A DNA stretch of 58,031 nucleotides from Mesorhizobium sp. ES1-4 (lineage in GTDB: Bacteria > Pseudomonadota > Alphaproteobacteria > Rhizobiales > Rhizobiaceae), in the NCBI RefSeq assembly GCF_020164745.1, contig NZ_JAIUGV010000025.1, positions 1-58,031 of the forward strand, given 5' to 3'. Within the stretch, counting starts at the first letter, position 1, and each line of letters starts with the position of its first letter. A program made the position numbers and the translations under genes. Shown in pieces: positions 44,622-53,868 of the stretch. The notes under the pieces are model-generated. The model worked only from the letters and a program-made list of their open reading frames with translations, had not been told where the DNA came from and searched no databases.

Positions 44622-45830
44622 CTACACCTGCCTGAATGCCAGAACTGCGTTCGTACCGCCCATGGCGAAGGCGTTGCTCATGGCGACGCGCACCTTGCGC
44701 TCCCGCGGCACATTGGGTGTGATGTCGAGGTCGCAAGCGGGATCTGGCTCGCGATAGTTGGCGGTCGGCGGCACGACGTCCTCTTGGATTGCCATCACGC
44801 AGGCGATCATTTCAAGCGCGCTCGCTGCGCCGAGGCAATGCGCGTGCGTGGACTTGGTGGAAGAGATGGACATCGAATAAGCGTGGTTTCCAAACACACG
44901 CTTGATCGCCGCCGTTTCAGTCTGATCATTGCTCTTGGTACCGGTGCCGTGCGCGTTGAGGTAGTCGACGTCCTCGGCATTCAGCCCGGCATCGGCAAGG
45001 CAGGCGCGCATCGCCGACGCTGGCCCCTCGACAGATGGCGCGGCAATGTGGAAGGCATCGGCGGAAAGGCCGACGCCGGCGATCTCGGCAAGAATTGTGG
45101 CACCACGCCTCGTGGCATGCTCGTAGCTTTCCAGCACGGCCATGCCCGCACCCTCGCCCAGCACCAGGCCCTTCCTATCGGCGGAGAAGGGCCGGCAGGT
45201 ATCGGGTGAAAGCACGCGCATTGCTTCCCATGCTTTCAGCACGCCCCATGCGAAGGGTGCGTCGCTGCCCCCGGAAACCATTACGTCGGCCCGGCCCAGC
45301 TTGATCTGGTCCACCGCCGAGGCGATCGCATGGTTGGCCGAGGCACATGCGGAGGTCACCCCGAAGACCGGCCCGCGCAAGCCGAGGCTCAAGCTAAGAT
45401 GGACGGAAGCGGCGCTGGGCATCACCTTTACTCCAGTGAAGAGTTCAGCACGGATTGCGCTACCCAAAAGCAGTGAGCGGTAAGTTTGTTCTGTTGCGTA
45501 CGAACCGGTAAATCCGACGCCCACTGTCGCGCCGAAGCGATGGGCATTCCCCTCGTCGCAGGAAAGTCCGGCCTGCCGCATGGCTTCGCGCGCTGCAAGC
45601 ACGGCGAGCAAGCTGAAGCGGTCCATGGAGATGAGATGCCCCCGGTTGATGTCGTGCTGGGGCAGCGCCTTGATCTCAGCGCCGGTCATGCCCTCCAGGT
45701 CATGAAGCTCGGAATTGGCGATCGGGCCGATGGCGGAGCGGCCTTCGCGCATCTCTTTCCACATAGAGGCGGCCTCGGTGCCCAGTCCGCACAGGCCGCC
45801 CACTCCGGTGATAACGACGCGCCTGTCCAT
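44622..45830 (-). CDS. nodE: NodE beta-ketoacyl-ACP synthase, copy 2 (variant acyl-pocket patch)
   Basis: A 402-residue NodE with the same catalytic Cys162 and two His as copy 1, and identical from residue 146 to the end. Residues 107-145 differ at about 23 of 39 positions (FTGSYATEQTYRSLLLGS... against GLGWDVMEETYRALLLDG...). A few changes sit at 62-70 (INRGHLISMDRF). By alignment on the catalytic Cys this patch covers the FabF segment around residues 108 and 133 that lines the acyl pocket and dimer interface. The enzyme is probably active but with altered chain specificity. It is driven by the nod box at 46502. Confidence 0.94.
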   Translation of the reverse strand: MDRRVVITGVGGLCGLGTEAASMWKEMREGRSAIGPIANSELHDLEGMTGAEIKALPQHDINRGHLISMDRFSLLAVLAAREAMRQAGLSCDEGNAHRFGATVGVGFTGSYATEQTYRSLLLGSAIRAELFTGVKVMPSAASVHLSLSLGLRGPVFGVTSACASANHAIASAVDQIKLGRADVMVSGGSDAPFAWGVLKAWEAMRVLSPDTCRPFSADRKGLVLGEGAGMAVLESYEHATRRGATILAEIAGVGLSADAFHIAAPSVEGPASAMRACLADAGLNAEDVDYLNAHGTGTKSNDQTETAAIKRVFGNHAYSMSISSTKSTHAHCLGAASALEMIACVMAIQEDVVPPTANYREPDPACDLDITPNVPRERKVRVAMSNAFAMGGTNAVLAFRQV

Positions 45831-46112
45831 TCAAGCCTCCTTCGCAAGCAAGCCGCGGACGGCTTCCACGACGTCGCCGACATTCTTGAGATTGGACCAG
45901 GCATCGGCCGTGTTCATGTCGATCTTGATGCCGTAGGCCTGCTCCACATCCCAGAGGACGTCCGCCAAACCCAGCGAATCGAACCCGAGCGCGTCCAGTT
46001 CCGTGGCGATTGTTATCTCGCCGACGAATGACGCAGGCATTCCCTCACCGCTCTCCGACTCGGCGCGTTTCTTGATCAGGGCAATGACGTCCGTTGCGAA
46101 TTGATCGGCCAT
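45831..46112 (-). CDS. nodF: NodF acyl carrier protein, copy 2
   Basis: Identical in all 93 residues to the copy at 29796, with the phosphopantetheine Ser in GFDSLGLAD. It abuts nodE copy 2, so each nodE has its own identical carrier. Confidence 0.95.
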   Translation of the reverse strand: MADQFATDVIALIKKRAESESGEGMPASFVGEITIATELDALGFDSLGLADVLWDVEQAYGIKIDMNTADAWSNLKNVGDVVEAVRGLLAKEA

Positions 46113-46270
46113 TCTGTTTCCTGTCTTTCTTTCCCGCGTTTCGACCTGGACGCGGCTCAGTTCCTGAGGCGCGCCGCGTCGCGAAAGCCATCACGCTTGG
46201 GCAACTGACAAAACCCAATGCTCATAAAGCCGGATCAGGTCCGGCCGGTGTGTGGCGTAGGTGCAGTATG

Positions 46271-46397
46271 ACGATGTGAGCCGCTACACGTGCGCGTCTC
46301 CCGGTCTGTCCATAGGCTCGGAAGAAGTCGGACAGTTTGACATGGCCGGTCAGTTGCAACTCCCTTTCCCAGCACTCCACTGCCCGGTAGAGCGCAT
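46271..46397 (-). pseudogene. nodA: nodA 5' remnant between nod box and nodF, copy 2
   Basis: The same deleted nodA fragment as at 30236-30362, at the constant duplication offset. Confidence 0.78.
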
Positions 46398-46501
46398 GAA
46401 AAATCTCCTTTCGGGCGGTTTCTTAAGACGCTCGCCACGCCATGAGGCAGTGGGGGCATCGGTGTCCATCAGGTGCTTCTGCCCATGCAGGATTCCAGAA
46501 C

Positions 46502-46547
46502 ATTGATGAAATCGTTTGTTTCGATGAAAGGCATCCACACTTTGGAT
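46502..46547 (-). promoter_or_regulatory. nod box for nodFE copy 2
   Basis: Identical in sequence to the box at 30467-30512, pointing at nodF copy 2. Confidence 0.93.
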
Positions 46548-46555
46548 GGTTGACC

Positions 46556-46885
46556 ACGCTTTTCAAAGATCGTGAACTACATCTCCTCGTTGTGCTCGAC
46601 GCACTCCGGACAAGTAACCTCATGGGCGCGGCATGCAGGATTAACCGAGCCCAGCCGGTCATGAGTGCGGCCTTGCCGGGTCGGGCGATAGGCAGTCATG
46701 CCCTGCCCTTCCTGCGGGTCAAGCACTCCGAAAAAACATTTCCCCCATAAATGCTAGATCTTCCGTTGCCTTTTCGCGTCACAGGCCGTCAAACGCCCGG
46801 CCGTTCACAACAGTGATCCGGCAAGTGTTTGGCTGCGCGAGACGATGCTGCAGGGAGTCGTCCTGCATGGCACTTCGCTATGATG
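46556..46885 (+). pseudogene. nodD: nodD remnant 3 (5' and 3' ends, centre deleted)
   Basis: The first 120 bases match remnant 1, including the ACG start. After 46672 the sequence jumps to the nodD 3' end (RVKHSEKTFPP, LDLPLPFRV, then bases matching NSDPASIWMRE). The middle two thirds is missing. Confidence 0.85.
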
Positions 46886-46897
46886 CTGCGGTGCCGT

Positions 46898-47173
46898 CTA
46901 ACGGCGCCTCGTGCTTGAACGCACTGAACGGCCACCGCGATCAAAATCGATGGTTCGAGGACCGTTGATCATCACCCCGCCAGCCTCGATCTTGTTTGCC
47001 GCCACGAGAGCGACACAGAGACTGCTGGTGAAGATGCCCGCCTGCCCGCTATGTTCCGGATGGTTGACCATCCCGGATGGACCCATCGAGGGTGTCAAGG
47101 CGAGCATGAGCACAGGCGCGAACAGTTCACGGGCAGGCGCGACGGTGGCCGCAAAGCAACGTCGCGCCAGCAT
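46898..47173 (-). pseudogene. aldehyde dehydrogenase C-terminal fragment
   Basis: Contains LFAPVLMLALTP, then QAGIFTSSLCVALVAANKIEAGGVMING, the typical C-terminal part of an NAD-dependent aldehyde dehydrogenase. The catalytic half is absent. Confidence 0.65.
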
Positions 47174-47375
47174 GCGATCTCAGCAGGATCGGCACCATCC
47201 TGTCAGGGAGCAATGCGAGTGGCTGGCTTAGCCGCTGCGACGCTGCCCGGCATCGCGTTCAATTGATCTGGCGCCTTAAATGCAGGAAGGCTTCGCGGCC
47301 GGTACGAGGCGCATCCCTCCTCCGAAGCAGCACGCCCAAGTATCATCACAAGCCCCGAGCGCCCGCGTTCGGCGA

Positions 47376-47391
47376 TGTCCAATTTCCGACA
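47376..47391. promoter_or_regulatory. NifA upstream activator site (copy A)
   Basis: TGTCCAATTTCCGACA, exact TGT-N10-ACA. Confidence 0.8.
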
Positions 47392-47442
47392 ATGTCGGAA
47401 TACAGTCAGATCTGCTGGATTGACTTTAAATGGTTTTCTCAT

Positions 47443-47459
47443 TTGGCACAGCGCATGCT
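47443..47459 (+). promoter_or_regulatory. sigma-54 promoter (copy A)
   Basis: TTGGCACAGCGCATGCT has GG and GC 10 bases apart, 53 bp after the NifA site. It now fronts only remnants and, further on, the Ntn-hydrolase gene at 47841. Confidence 0.75.
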
Positions 47460-47840
47460 GGTTATCCGGAAACACGTGACCGACCAACAAGAAGTCGCAT
47501 GACACAACCGAAGCCATCCATGTCTGACGGGCTGCCCAGGATACCTACTGCGACCGCGCTTGCCCGGTGACGACCGCTCCGGCTCCGCCCGTTACCGACG
47601 AGGCAAAGTGACGGATTTCCTGCGTTTCAACGACATGGAGGTGGTTGTCATTCCCGCTGGGGGACAGACTCGGCCTGTTCAAGGCATTGCGCGAAGGCGG
47701 CAAGATGACGGCCACCCGTGCGCGAACTCAAGGAGCGCAGCCTGTATCGTGTATCAGGCAAATAGGCCGTCGGTCAGTGACCTTGACACAGGGGACATGC
47801 GCAAGGTCCTGAAGTTTGATGCAGCGATAGAAGGGTGCCA

Positions 47841-48287
47841 ATGACAACAATAGCTTACAGGAACGGAACCATGGCTGGCGACGGCCGAGCCTTGGGTTTT
47901 GACTCAGTATCCGTCGGTGAGAAAACGAAGGTGTTTCGCTTATGCGACGGCACACTCATCGGCGTTTCCTCTTCGTCCTTGGGTATTCCAAAGGCCGTTC
48001 GAGACTGGGTTGAGAAGGGCATGGATGTTTCTGATATTCCTGTGCCGCGCAACGACGACAATTTTGAATTTGAGGCGCTGATAGTGCGCAAAAATGGGGA
48101 AGCCGTATTGTTGGACGGCAATTGGCTGCCAAGTGATCCCGTGAAAGGTGAATATTATGCCATCGGGAGCGGCAAGCAGTATGCTTTGGCCGCGCTGGTT
48201 TTGGGCAAGTCAGCTAAGGAAAGCGTCGAAGTTGCCGCGAAACTCGACGTTTGGACTGGTGGCACAGTCACTGCCATAACTCACTAA
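47841..48287 (+). CDS. proteasome/HslV-type Ntn hydrolase
   Basis: A 148-residue single-domain protein. After Met1 comes TTIAYRNGTMAGDGRAL, with Thr2 as the candidate N-terminal nucleophile. Then KVFRLCDGTLIGVSSSS, and near the C-terminus YYAIGSGKQYALAALVLGKSAKESVEVAAKLD. This is the HslV/proteasome beta fold pattern. Small proteins of this kind without an HslU partner are common in temperate phages. ATG 47841 gives the exact Met-Thr start. A CCCGCC-TTTC-GGCGGG hairpin follows the stop. It looks intact amid decayed genes and lies 380 bp downstream of a NifA-type promoter. Its target is unknown. Confidence 0.78.
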   Translation: MTTIAYRNGTMAGDGRALGFDSVSVGEKTKVFRLCDGTLIGVSSSSLGIPKAVRDWVEKGMDVSDIPVPRNDDNFEFEALIVRKNGEAVLLDGNWLPSDPVKGEYYAIGSGKQYALAALVLGKSAKESVEVAAKLDVWTGGTVTAITH

Positions 48288-48288
48288 A

Positions 48289-48304
48289 CCCGCCTTTCGG
48301 CGGG
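48289..48304 (+). terminator. hairpin after Ntn-hydrolase gene
   Basis: CCCGCCTTTCGGCGGG, a perfect 6-bp stem with a 4-base loop directly after the stop codon. It lacks a T-run, so termination is likely but not certain. Confidence 0.6.
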
Positions 48305-48429
48305 AGTGTGACAGTGCGAGCGTGGAAGTAGGGCGCCACCCCGGGGCACGTCGAGCCCTGTCATGTGAGCTGGTCCATAAGCGCGCGAAAGCGTCCAGTT
48401 GTGGCCAAAAGCACGATTTGCGACAGAAC

Positions 48430-48536
48430 CGGCCCGCTTCTATGAGTATGGGCCGCTTTTTGCGGCCAGCGTGCTTGCCATCCTGCCGCCAGTGGCCGTC
48501 GCCTTCTTCTTCCAAGGTTACCTCGTCATGAAGTAG
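48430..48536 (+). pseudogene. sugar ABC permease C-terminal fragment
   Basis: One frame reads YGPLFAASVLAILPPVAVAF, then FFQGYLVMK and a stop, the usual end of MalG/UgpE-type sugar permeases. Nothing upstream of it belongs to the gene. Confidence 0.6.
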
Positions 48537-48753
48537 AGCACCACGATCTTGTCGGAGAGATCGGAAGGCGGACGGCCCTTCCGTCCGCGTCGGCCAGTTC
48601 GAAAGGCGGCGCGGCCTGCTCGTCGATCGCCTGGAAGAACCTCTCCGCGCTGTCCCTCATCTTGTCGAGATCGGCGCCCGGATGGTGGGCCAGCGCGGAG
48701 GTCCCGAGGATCAGCGCCAGAAATTGAATCGCAAGCGACGGTTTCGCTTTCAT
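48530..48753 (-). pseudogene. SCO1/SenC-type copper protein, N-terminal fragment
   Basis: Begins MKAKPSLAIQFLALILGTSA (signal peptide-like), then FFQAIDEQAAPPFELADADG, resembling thioredoxin-fold SCO proteins. It is frameshifted and cut off at the junction with the permease fragment. Confidence 0.5.
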
Positions 48754-49060
48754 GGACAATGCATTCCGGTTGGGGGCGTTCGAGGGCTCCGCGGCTAGGA
48801 TTGGTCTCACTGTGTCTGCTCCCGCTCCCGGCGGCTCATCTGCCTGATAGGCGCGTTCCCGCTCGGGCCATGTGCTTTTGATGAAGGCCAGAACGGCCCG
48901 GATCTCCTCGTCGGTGAGGACATTCCCGAAGCCCGGCATGTCGCTCTGGTAGCCGCCGCCGACGACCGCGGCCGGTCCCGGCGCCGGCATGCGTCCCGAA
49001 GGCAGCGGGCTTTCCAATCGCGCTGACCTTCGCCTGGCTAAAACCGTCTTGCCTAGCGCT
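48754..49060 (-). pseudogene. c-type cytochrome C-terminal fragment
   Basis: Contains YQSDMPGFGNVLTDEEIRAV then LAFIKSTWPERERAYQ, the end of a small cytochrome c with its axial Met. No CxxCH heme site remains in frame. Confidence 0.55.
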
Positions 49061-49292
49061 ATCGCCGCGGCCGGGGCGCGGCCATCCGGTTGGCGAGCCA
49101 AGGCAATGTCCAGACCAATCCGAGGCCTGCCGCGGCCACGCATCGATAAGAGGACCGACGCCCTTCTCCTTTGCCGCCGCTGGAGAACAGGTATTTGATC
49201 AGCGCGGCCGTCCCGAGGACGAGCACGACGACGACAAGCAGCCACACCAGGCCCGTGCCGAACATCATCATGCCGCTCATGCATTCCATCAT
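49061..49292 (-). pseudogene. small membrane protein fragment of a copper-resistance cluster
   Basis: Begins MMECMSGMMMFGTGLVWLLV and ends its membrane helix with LGTAALIKYLFSSGGKGEG, as in small membrane proteins next to copper-resistance genes. Its 3' end runs by frameshift into the cytochrome fragment. Confidence 0.5.
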
Positions 49293-49302
49293 CGAAGCCT
49301 CC

Positions 49303-49590
49303 TATTCCGTGGCGTAGATGCCGCCGGTCGCGTCAGACTTTCGGATTTCGAGAATCTCGAAGGGCGCTTCCTTCGTGCCACTCATGCCGGGGGAGCCCAT
49401 CGGCATGCCGGGCAGCGTCATGCCCTTTGATGTCGGGCCGCTCGGTCAAGAGCTTGTTGACCGTGCCGACCGGCACATGGCCGCTCACCACATAGCCGTC
49501 GATGAACGAGAGAAGGCAGCCATCGGCTTCCGGCGGAATGCCCTCTTCGCGGCTCATGGCGAAAAGGTCGTGAGTCGGCCTTGACGGTGA
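49303..49590 (-). pseudogene. DUF411 metal-binding protein, frameshifted
   Basis: One frame has FIDGYVVSGHVPVGTVNKLL and TERPDIKG. After a frameshift, MPMGSPGMSG and FEILEIRKSDATGGIYATE follow. These are DUF411 (copper-associated periplasmic) features. It completes a decayed copper cluster with the three fragments next to it. Confidence 0.6.
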
Positions 49591-50644
49591 TTCCTGGAAG
49601 GCCGATTCCAAGGCGAGCTGGCTTGAAGGCCGCGGTCCGGATGGTCGACTAGGCAGCTTGGTTCCACGATCGCAATGCTTGATCGCTTCATTGCAGGCCA
49701 TGGGCTCTCGCCCCCTCCTTTTGCCACACGAGGCGCCAGCTCACGTGTTGTTGTTGGCGTGCGCCCCGGCAACCGCTTTCACCAGCCGCTCCAGCGATCC
49801 CGCGCGCTCCAGCTCCGCAAAGAATGATGCGGCGTGACGCTACCCAGCCGGTGCTTCTCGGCCTTCCAATTAAACTGTCTCGACGAAAGAGCCGTCTCCG
49901 TTGCTCCGGTCTCGGTGTTGAGTTCTCTAAGGCTGCGCCACACCTTGGTCCCCACGCCGGCAAATGATCTCACTATGCAGCCCGTGCTCGCACGCTCTCA
50001 AACTAATTACCGCTGCTGCAACACGCCGCCTGGCGGCCTGCACCGAAAAGCCGACAGGGGTGCATCTGAATAGCCGTGAACCCAGGTCTCAAAGACCATC
50101 CGGCGCGACGAGCGGACGCACCGCACGTGTGACACCCGCCTTGTGGGGCAGGGTTGCCTTTCTCAATCCCGGCGTTGGTCGGCGTCCCAATGAGCAGCAA
50201 GCTATTATCGGCCGCCGAATCTTAGTGGCTTCGTCGAGAGCCTCAATCAACCAAGCGGCGAAAGCCCCGCTAGAGTCTCCGCCCGCCTGTCGCTATGAAG
50301 CAGTTGCAGCCAGCGCTGCTTCAGGCGCATGAACTCGCCCGATGCAATGATTTCCGTCGCCCTGGGTCTTTCGAAGGGCACTGTTTCTATTCCCTTCTTC
50401 TTCGGCGCGCGGCTTGATGCCGACATACGGTTTCTTGACCTGCCGCCTGAACTGGCTGCCGAAGCGGGTGCCCCGCCAGCGACCCCGACAATCCCCTGTT
50501 CCGCAACTGCTGAAGAGCCGACTGCGCTCGCATCCCGATATTGCGCAACGGCACTATGCCGACATTCTGGAGACCGCAGCCGCATGAGCCTCGAGATGTT
50601 CCGCCGACCGTCGACAAAGGCGTCCTCTCGCCTGCGTCCGCCAT
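49591..50644. other. decayed region without recognisable gene
   Basis: About 1.05 kb with short frames on both strands, none of which I can assign. Confidence 0.45.
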
Positions 50645-50960
50645 TTGTCAGTGCTCGATCTGATTGGGGAGACGCCGGTCGTCGAACTGAAGAGATTCGA
50701 TACCGGCAGGTGTCGTCGCTTCGTCAAGATCGAAAGCCAGAATCCCGGCGGATCGATCAAGGATCGCATTGCGTTGTCGATGATCGTTAATGCCGAACAG
50801 CGTGGCACGCGCGGGGCGGTACAATCATCGAAGCGACCGCTGGCAACACAGGGCTCGGCCTGGCCATCTGGCGGCACGAAGCGCGTGATCGCGTGTCCAA
50901 AAGCTGACAGCGTCAGACAAATGTCAGGTTCATTACAACCAACATCTGGGCACTGACGAG
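50645..50960 (+). pseudogene. cysteine synthase-family fragment
   Basis: Reads LDLIGETPVVELKRFDTG, FVKIESQNPGGSIKDRIALS (PLP lysine in SIKDR), then a frameshift before bases encoding IIEATAGNTGLGLA. This is the N-terminal third of a fold-type II PLP enzyme. The rest is lost. Confidence 0.75.
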
Positions 50961-51155
50961 GTTTTTCGAAGCAATGGGCGCTAACTGCGCGCTGAGCGCG
51001 TTGGCATGGCTTTTGAGACTGAGTGACTGTGACTGCACTCAATGGGGCAAGACGAGCGATGCGCTCCTCCCTGAACCCGTGTGCCGTCTCTGAGAGGAAA
51101 CCAGCTCGTGCAGAAACCTTTGGAAATAGCTTTGGACCGCAACGTGGTATTGCAG

Positions 51156-51345
51156 ATGGAGTCCCCGGCTCCTTCGATTAGAGTCGAGAACTGGCTGCAT
51201 GGCGAGCCCCTCACGAGCTTTGAGCCCGGCAAGTGTACATAGTCGAATTTTGGGCAACTTGGTGCGGCCCATGTGTGGACGGGATGCCCCATCTGATCCA
51301 GCTGCAGGGCGTCGCCAGGCGCACCATCTGGACAGCAGGAACTGG
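51156..51345 (+). pseudogene. thioredoxin-like (TlpA-type) fragment
   Basis: From ATG 51156 MESPAPSIRVENWLHGEPLT; after a one-base frameshift IVEFWATWCGPCVDGMPHL, with the WCGPC redox motif. It is cut off just before gltD. Confidence 0.65.
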
Positions 51346-51348
51346 ACT

Positions 51349-52803
51349 ATGGGCAAGGTAACAGGCTTTCTCGAAATCGACCGGCAGGTGCACAAGTACC
51401 AGCCGGCCTCCGACCGCATCCGGCATTTCCGCGAATTCACGCTGCCGATGTCCGACAAAGAGGTCGAGAAACAGGCCGCGCGCTGCATGGATTGCGGCAT
51501 TCCGTTCTGCCATGGGCCGACGGGCTGCCCGATCCACAACCAGATCCCGGACTGGAACGACCTCGTCTACAATGGCGACTGGGACAATGCGATCCGCAAC
51601 CTGCATTCGACCAACAATTTCCCGGAGTTCACCGGCCGCATCTGCCCCGCACCTTGCGAGGAAGCCTGCACGCTGAACCTCGAGGACATCCCCGTCGCCA
51701 TCAAGACGGTCGAGCAGGCGATCGCCGACAAGGCTTACGAGACCGGCCATATCAGGCCCTATCCGCCGGAGAAGAAGACCGGCAAGCGCGTCGCCGTCAT
51801 CGGCTCCGGCCCGGCCGGCATGTCGGCTGCCCAGCAGCTCGGCCGCGCCGGCCACGACGTCCATGTCTATGAGCGCGAGAGCCGGCCCGGCGGGTTGATG
51901 CGTTACGGCATTCCCGACTTCAAGATCGAGAAGCACTATATCGACCGGCGCATCGAGCAGATGCAGGGCGAGGGCGTCACCTTCCATTGCGGCGTCAATG
52001 TCGGCGTCGACAAGCCGGTTGCCGAGCTGCTCGCCGAACATGACGCCGTGCTTTATTGCGGCGGTTCCGAAACGCCGCGCGCGGCCGGCATTCCCGGCGA
52101 CGATCTCGGCGGCGTGCATGACGCGATGCCCTATCTGGTGCAGCAGAACAGGCGTGTCGGCGGCGAACCGATCCAGTCGGTGGCGTGGCCGTCGCATCCG
52201 ATCCTCGCCGGCGGCCAGCATGTCGTCGTCGTCGGCGGCGGCGACACTGCCTCCGACTGCGTCGGCACCGCCTTCCGCCAGGGCGCGGTGCGCGTCACCC
52301 AGCTCGACATCCGGCCGCAGCCGCCGGAAAAGGAAGACAAGCTGTCGGTCTGGCCATACTGGGCGACCAAGATGCGCACGTCATCCTCGCAGGCCGAAGG
52401 CGCCGAGCGCGAATTCCAGGTGGCGACGCTTGAATTCATCGGCGAAAACGGCCAGCTGACCGGGGTCAAATGCTGCGAAGTCGACGAAAAGCGCAAGCCG
52501 ATCGCCGGCACCGAATTCGTCATCCGCGCCGATCTCGCGTTCATCGCCATCGGCTTTGCCGGGCCAGCCGCTCGCGGGCCGGTGTCGGAACTGGCCGGCC
52601 AGATGAAGATCGCCATTGACAGCCGCCGCTCGAAGAATGTCGAGGCCAATGACCGGGACTACAGGACCAGCGTCGAAAAGCTCTATGCGGCGGGCGACGT
52701 GCGGCGCGGCCAGTCGCTGGTCGTCTGGGCGATCCGCGAGGGCCGCCAGGCGGCGCGCGCCATCGATGAGGCGCTGATGGGATCGAGCGTGCTGCCGCGC
52801 TGA
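51349..52803 (+). CDS. gltD: GltD, glutamate synthase small subunit
   Basis: A 484-residue NADPH-dependent GOGAT small subunit. The N-terminal Fe-S cysteines are in CMDCGIPFC and ICPAPCEEACTLN. An FAD-binding motif VIGSGPAGMSAAQQLG is near residue 150. The NADPH motif VVVVGGGDTASDCVGTAF is near residue 290. ATG 51349 gives the standard start (MGKVTGFLEIDRQVHKYQPA). The large subunit GltB is absent. The gene is intact and of higher GC than its neighbours, and a stretch after it looks like the tail of an unrelated gene on the other strand. I infer a captured chromosomal segment rather than an island gene. Confidence 0.93.
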   Translation: MGKVTGFLEIDRQVHKYQPASDRIRHFREFTLPMSDKEVEKQAARCMDCGIPFCHGPTGCPIHNQIPDWNDLVYNGDWDNAIRNLHSTNNFPEFTGRICPAPCEEACTLNLEDIPVAIKTVEQAIADKAYETGHIRPYPPEKKTGKRVAVIGSGPAGMSAAQQLGRAGHDVHVYERESRPGGLMRYGIPDFKIEKHYIDRRIEQMQGEGVTFHCGVNVGVDKPVAELLAEHDAVLYCGGSETPRAAGIPGDDLGGVHDAMPYLVQQNRRVGGEPIQSVAWPSHPILAGGQHVVVVGGGDTASDCVGTAFRQGAVRVTQLDIRPQPPEKEDKLSVWPYWATKMRTSSSQAEGAEREFQVATLEFIGENGQLTGVKCCEVDEKRKPIAGTEFVIRADLAFIAIGFAGPAARGPVSELAGQMKIAIDSRRSKNVEANDRDYRTSVEKLYAAGDVRRGQSLVVWAIREGRQAARAIDEALMGSSVLPR

Positions 52804-53120
52804 GTCCGTCTCGAGACCCTACTTGTGCGGCCACCTGAAGGCGCTTTCCGCCCTTCCGCTGCCCCGGGCAGCTTACGGACTGATCGCCGTGGTCGTTTCG
52901 GTTGTGGCCCCGGCCGCAGGCTGCCGCCTTGGCGGCCAAGAAAAATCGTCGGCGCGGCCGGGCGCAGCAGCGGGCGCCTTGCCCTCGACGACGAATTTTT
53001 CACCGGGCCCGTCCGGCTTGGCCGGCGCTGCGGCACCGAGAAGTTCCGAACCGCCGTCGAGTGCCGGTGATTGCGAGTCGGCGTCGGTAGCCGGGTCGGC
53101 GGCCTCAGTCTTTTCCTTCG
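52804..53120 (-). pseudogene. 3' end of an unidentified Pro/Ala-rich protein
   Basis: A minus-strand frame rich in Ala, Pro, Gly and Thr (for example GGSELLGAAAPAKPDGPGEK and FVVEGKAPAAAPG) ends near 52880. It could be the low-complexity tail of the gene that normally converges on gltD. No domain is recognised. Confidence 0.3.
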
Positions 53121-53121
53121 A

Positions 53122-53868
53122 GGGTGGACTACGTTACTGGCCAGTACCGGCAACGCATCGAAGGAACTTTACAATCATAAAGGTACGTCACTGGTCTCGC
53201 GGCTCACCTATGACGATCTAGACGCGCATTCGAGTCCACAATCCGACTGGCATTTTCGTAAAGGCCTCCTCGGTGCGGGCGGCATCAGGGAGGATTTTCT
53301 CATGACGAGGACTTCTTACGGAAATGGGGGGCTACTCAAACACATTCAGTGATCAGCGCGGGGGCGGCGTCAGCTATTTCACCGCCGATCTTGGATATAA
53401 TTTCTTGAACTCACCGCGCTACCGCATCGGTGCTTTTGTTGGCAACAATTTCTGGCACGAGAGCTACGATGCTTTCGGTTGCACGCAGCAGGCGACCAAC
53501 TGGGGAACCTGTGTGCCAACCGTCCCACCTACGTCAACCTCTCAGCCAGGACAACGATTGGCATTCGCTGCGACTCGGCTTGGCCGGGCAGACGCAACTC
53601 ACCGAGCGACTCAGCCTTTCTGGTGACGTGGCGTTCCTCTTCACGCGGCTCGACGGCAAAGAGCAGCACCACATGCGCCCAAGATCAAGCTAATTCCCGA
53701 AGACGGCGATGGGCATGGCGTCCAGCTCGAGGCGGTGTTGCGGCCGTGGCGAATAACGGCACCGCTCATTTCGAAGAGGCAATGGGCGGTCGTGGTTCCC
53801 CGCAGGCCGACGATTGGAAGGCAAAGCGCTACGGCGTTTTCGTGCAGGCTAGCATCAAGTTCAACTGA
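53122..53868 (+). pseudogene. outer-membrane beta-barrel protein, frameshifted
   Basis: Pieces in three frames form a beta-barrel: GTSLVSRLTYDDLDAHS, GGYSNTFSDQRGGGVSYFTA, DLGYNFLNSPRYRIGAFVG, NFWHESYDAFGC, LSLSGDVAFLFTRLDG and the C-terminal FVQASIKFN ending in the aromatic-type signature. At least four frameshifts disrupt it. It resembles omptin-like rhizobial outer-membrane proteins. Confidence 0.65.

Larger units (their letters stand above)
44571..46672. repeat. 2.1-kb nodFE duplication, copy 2
   Basis: Same orientation as 28536-30637. The two copies diverge sharply at both ends, and inside they differ mainly in nodE residues 62-70 and 107-145. Confidence 0.92.
47288..47715 (+). repeat. 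diverged repeat with NifA promoter and M16-protease/methyltransferase remnants (copy A)
   Basis: Matches 55908-56650 over the promoter region, the start of an M16-type protease (GKVTDFLRFNDMEVVVIP) and then, after a deletion, the start of the methyltransferase (bases encoding GDRLGLFKALREGGKMTA). About 250 bp present in copy B is missing at the junction near 47665. No intact gene remains. Confidence 0.8.

Noticed and set aside
51211..52221. 336-codon open frame antisense to gltD
   Set aside because: A by-product of GC-rich codon use in gltD; its residues (runs of VD, AA, GD) match no family.
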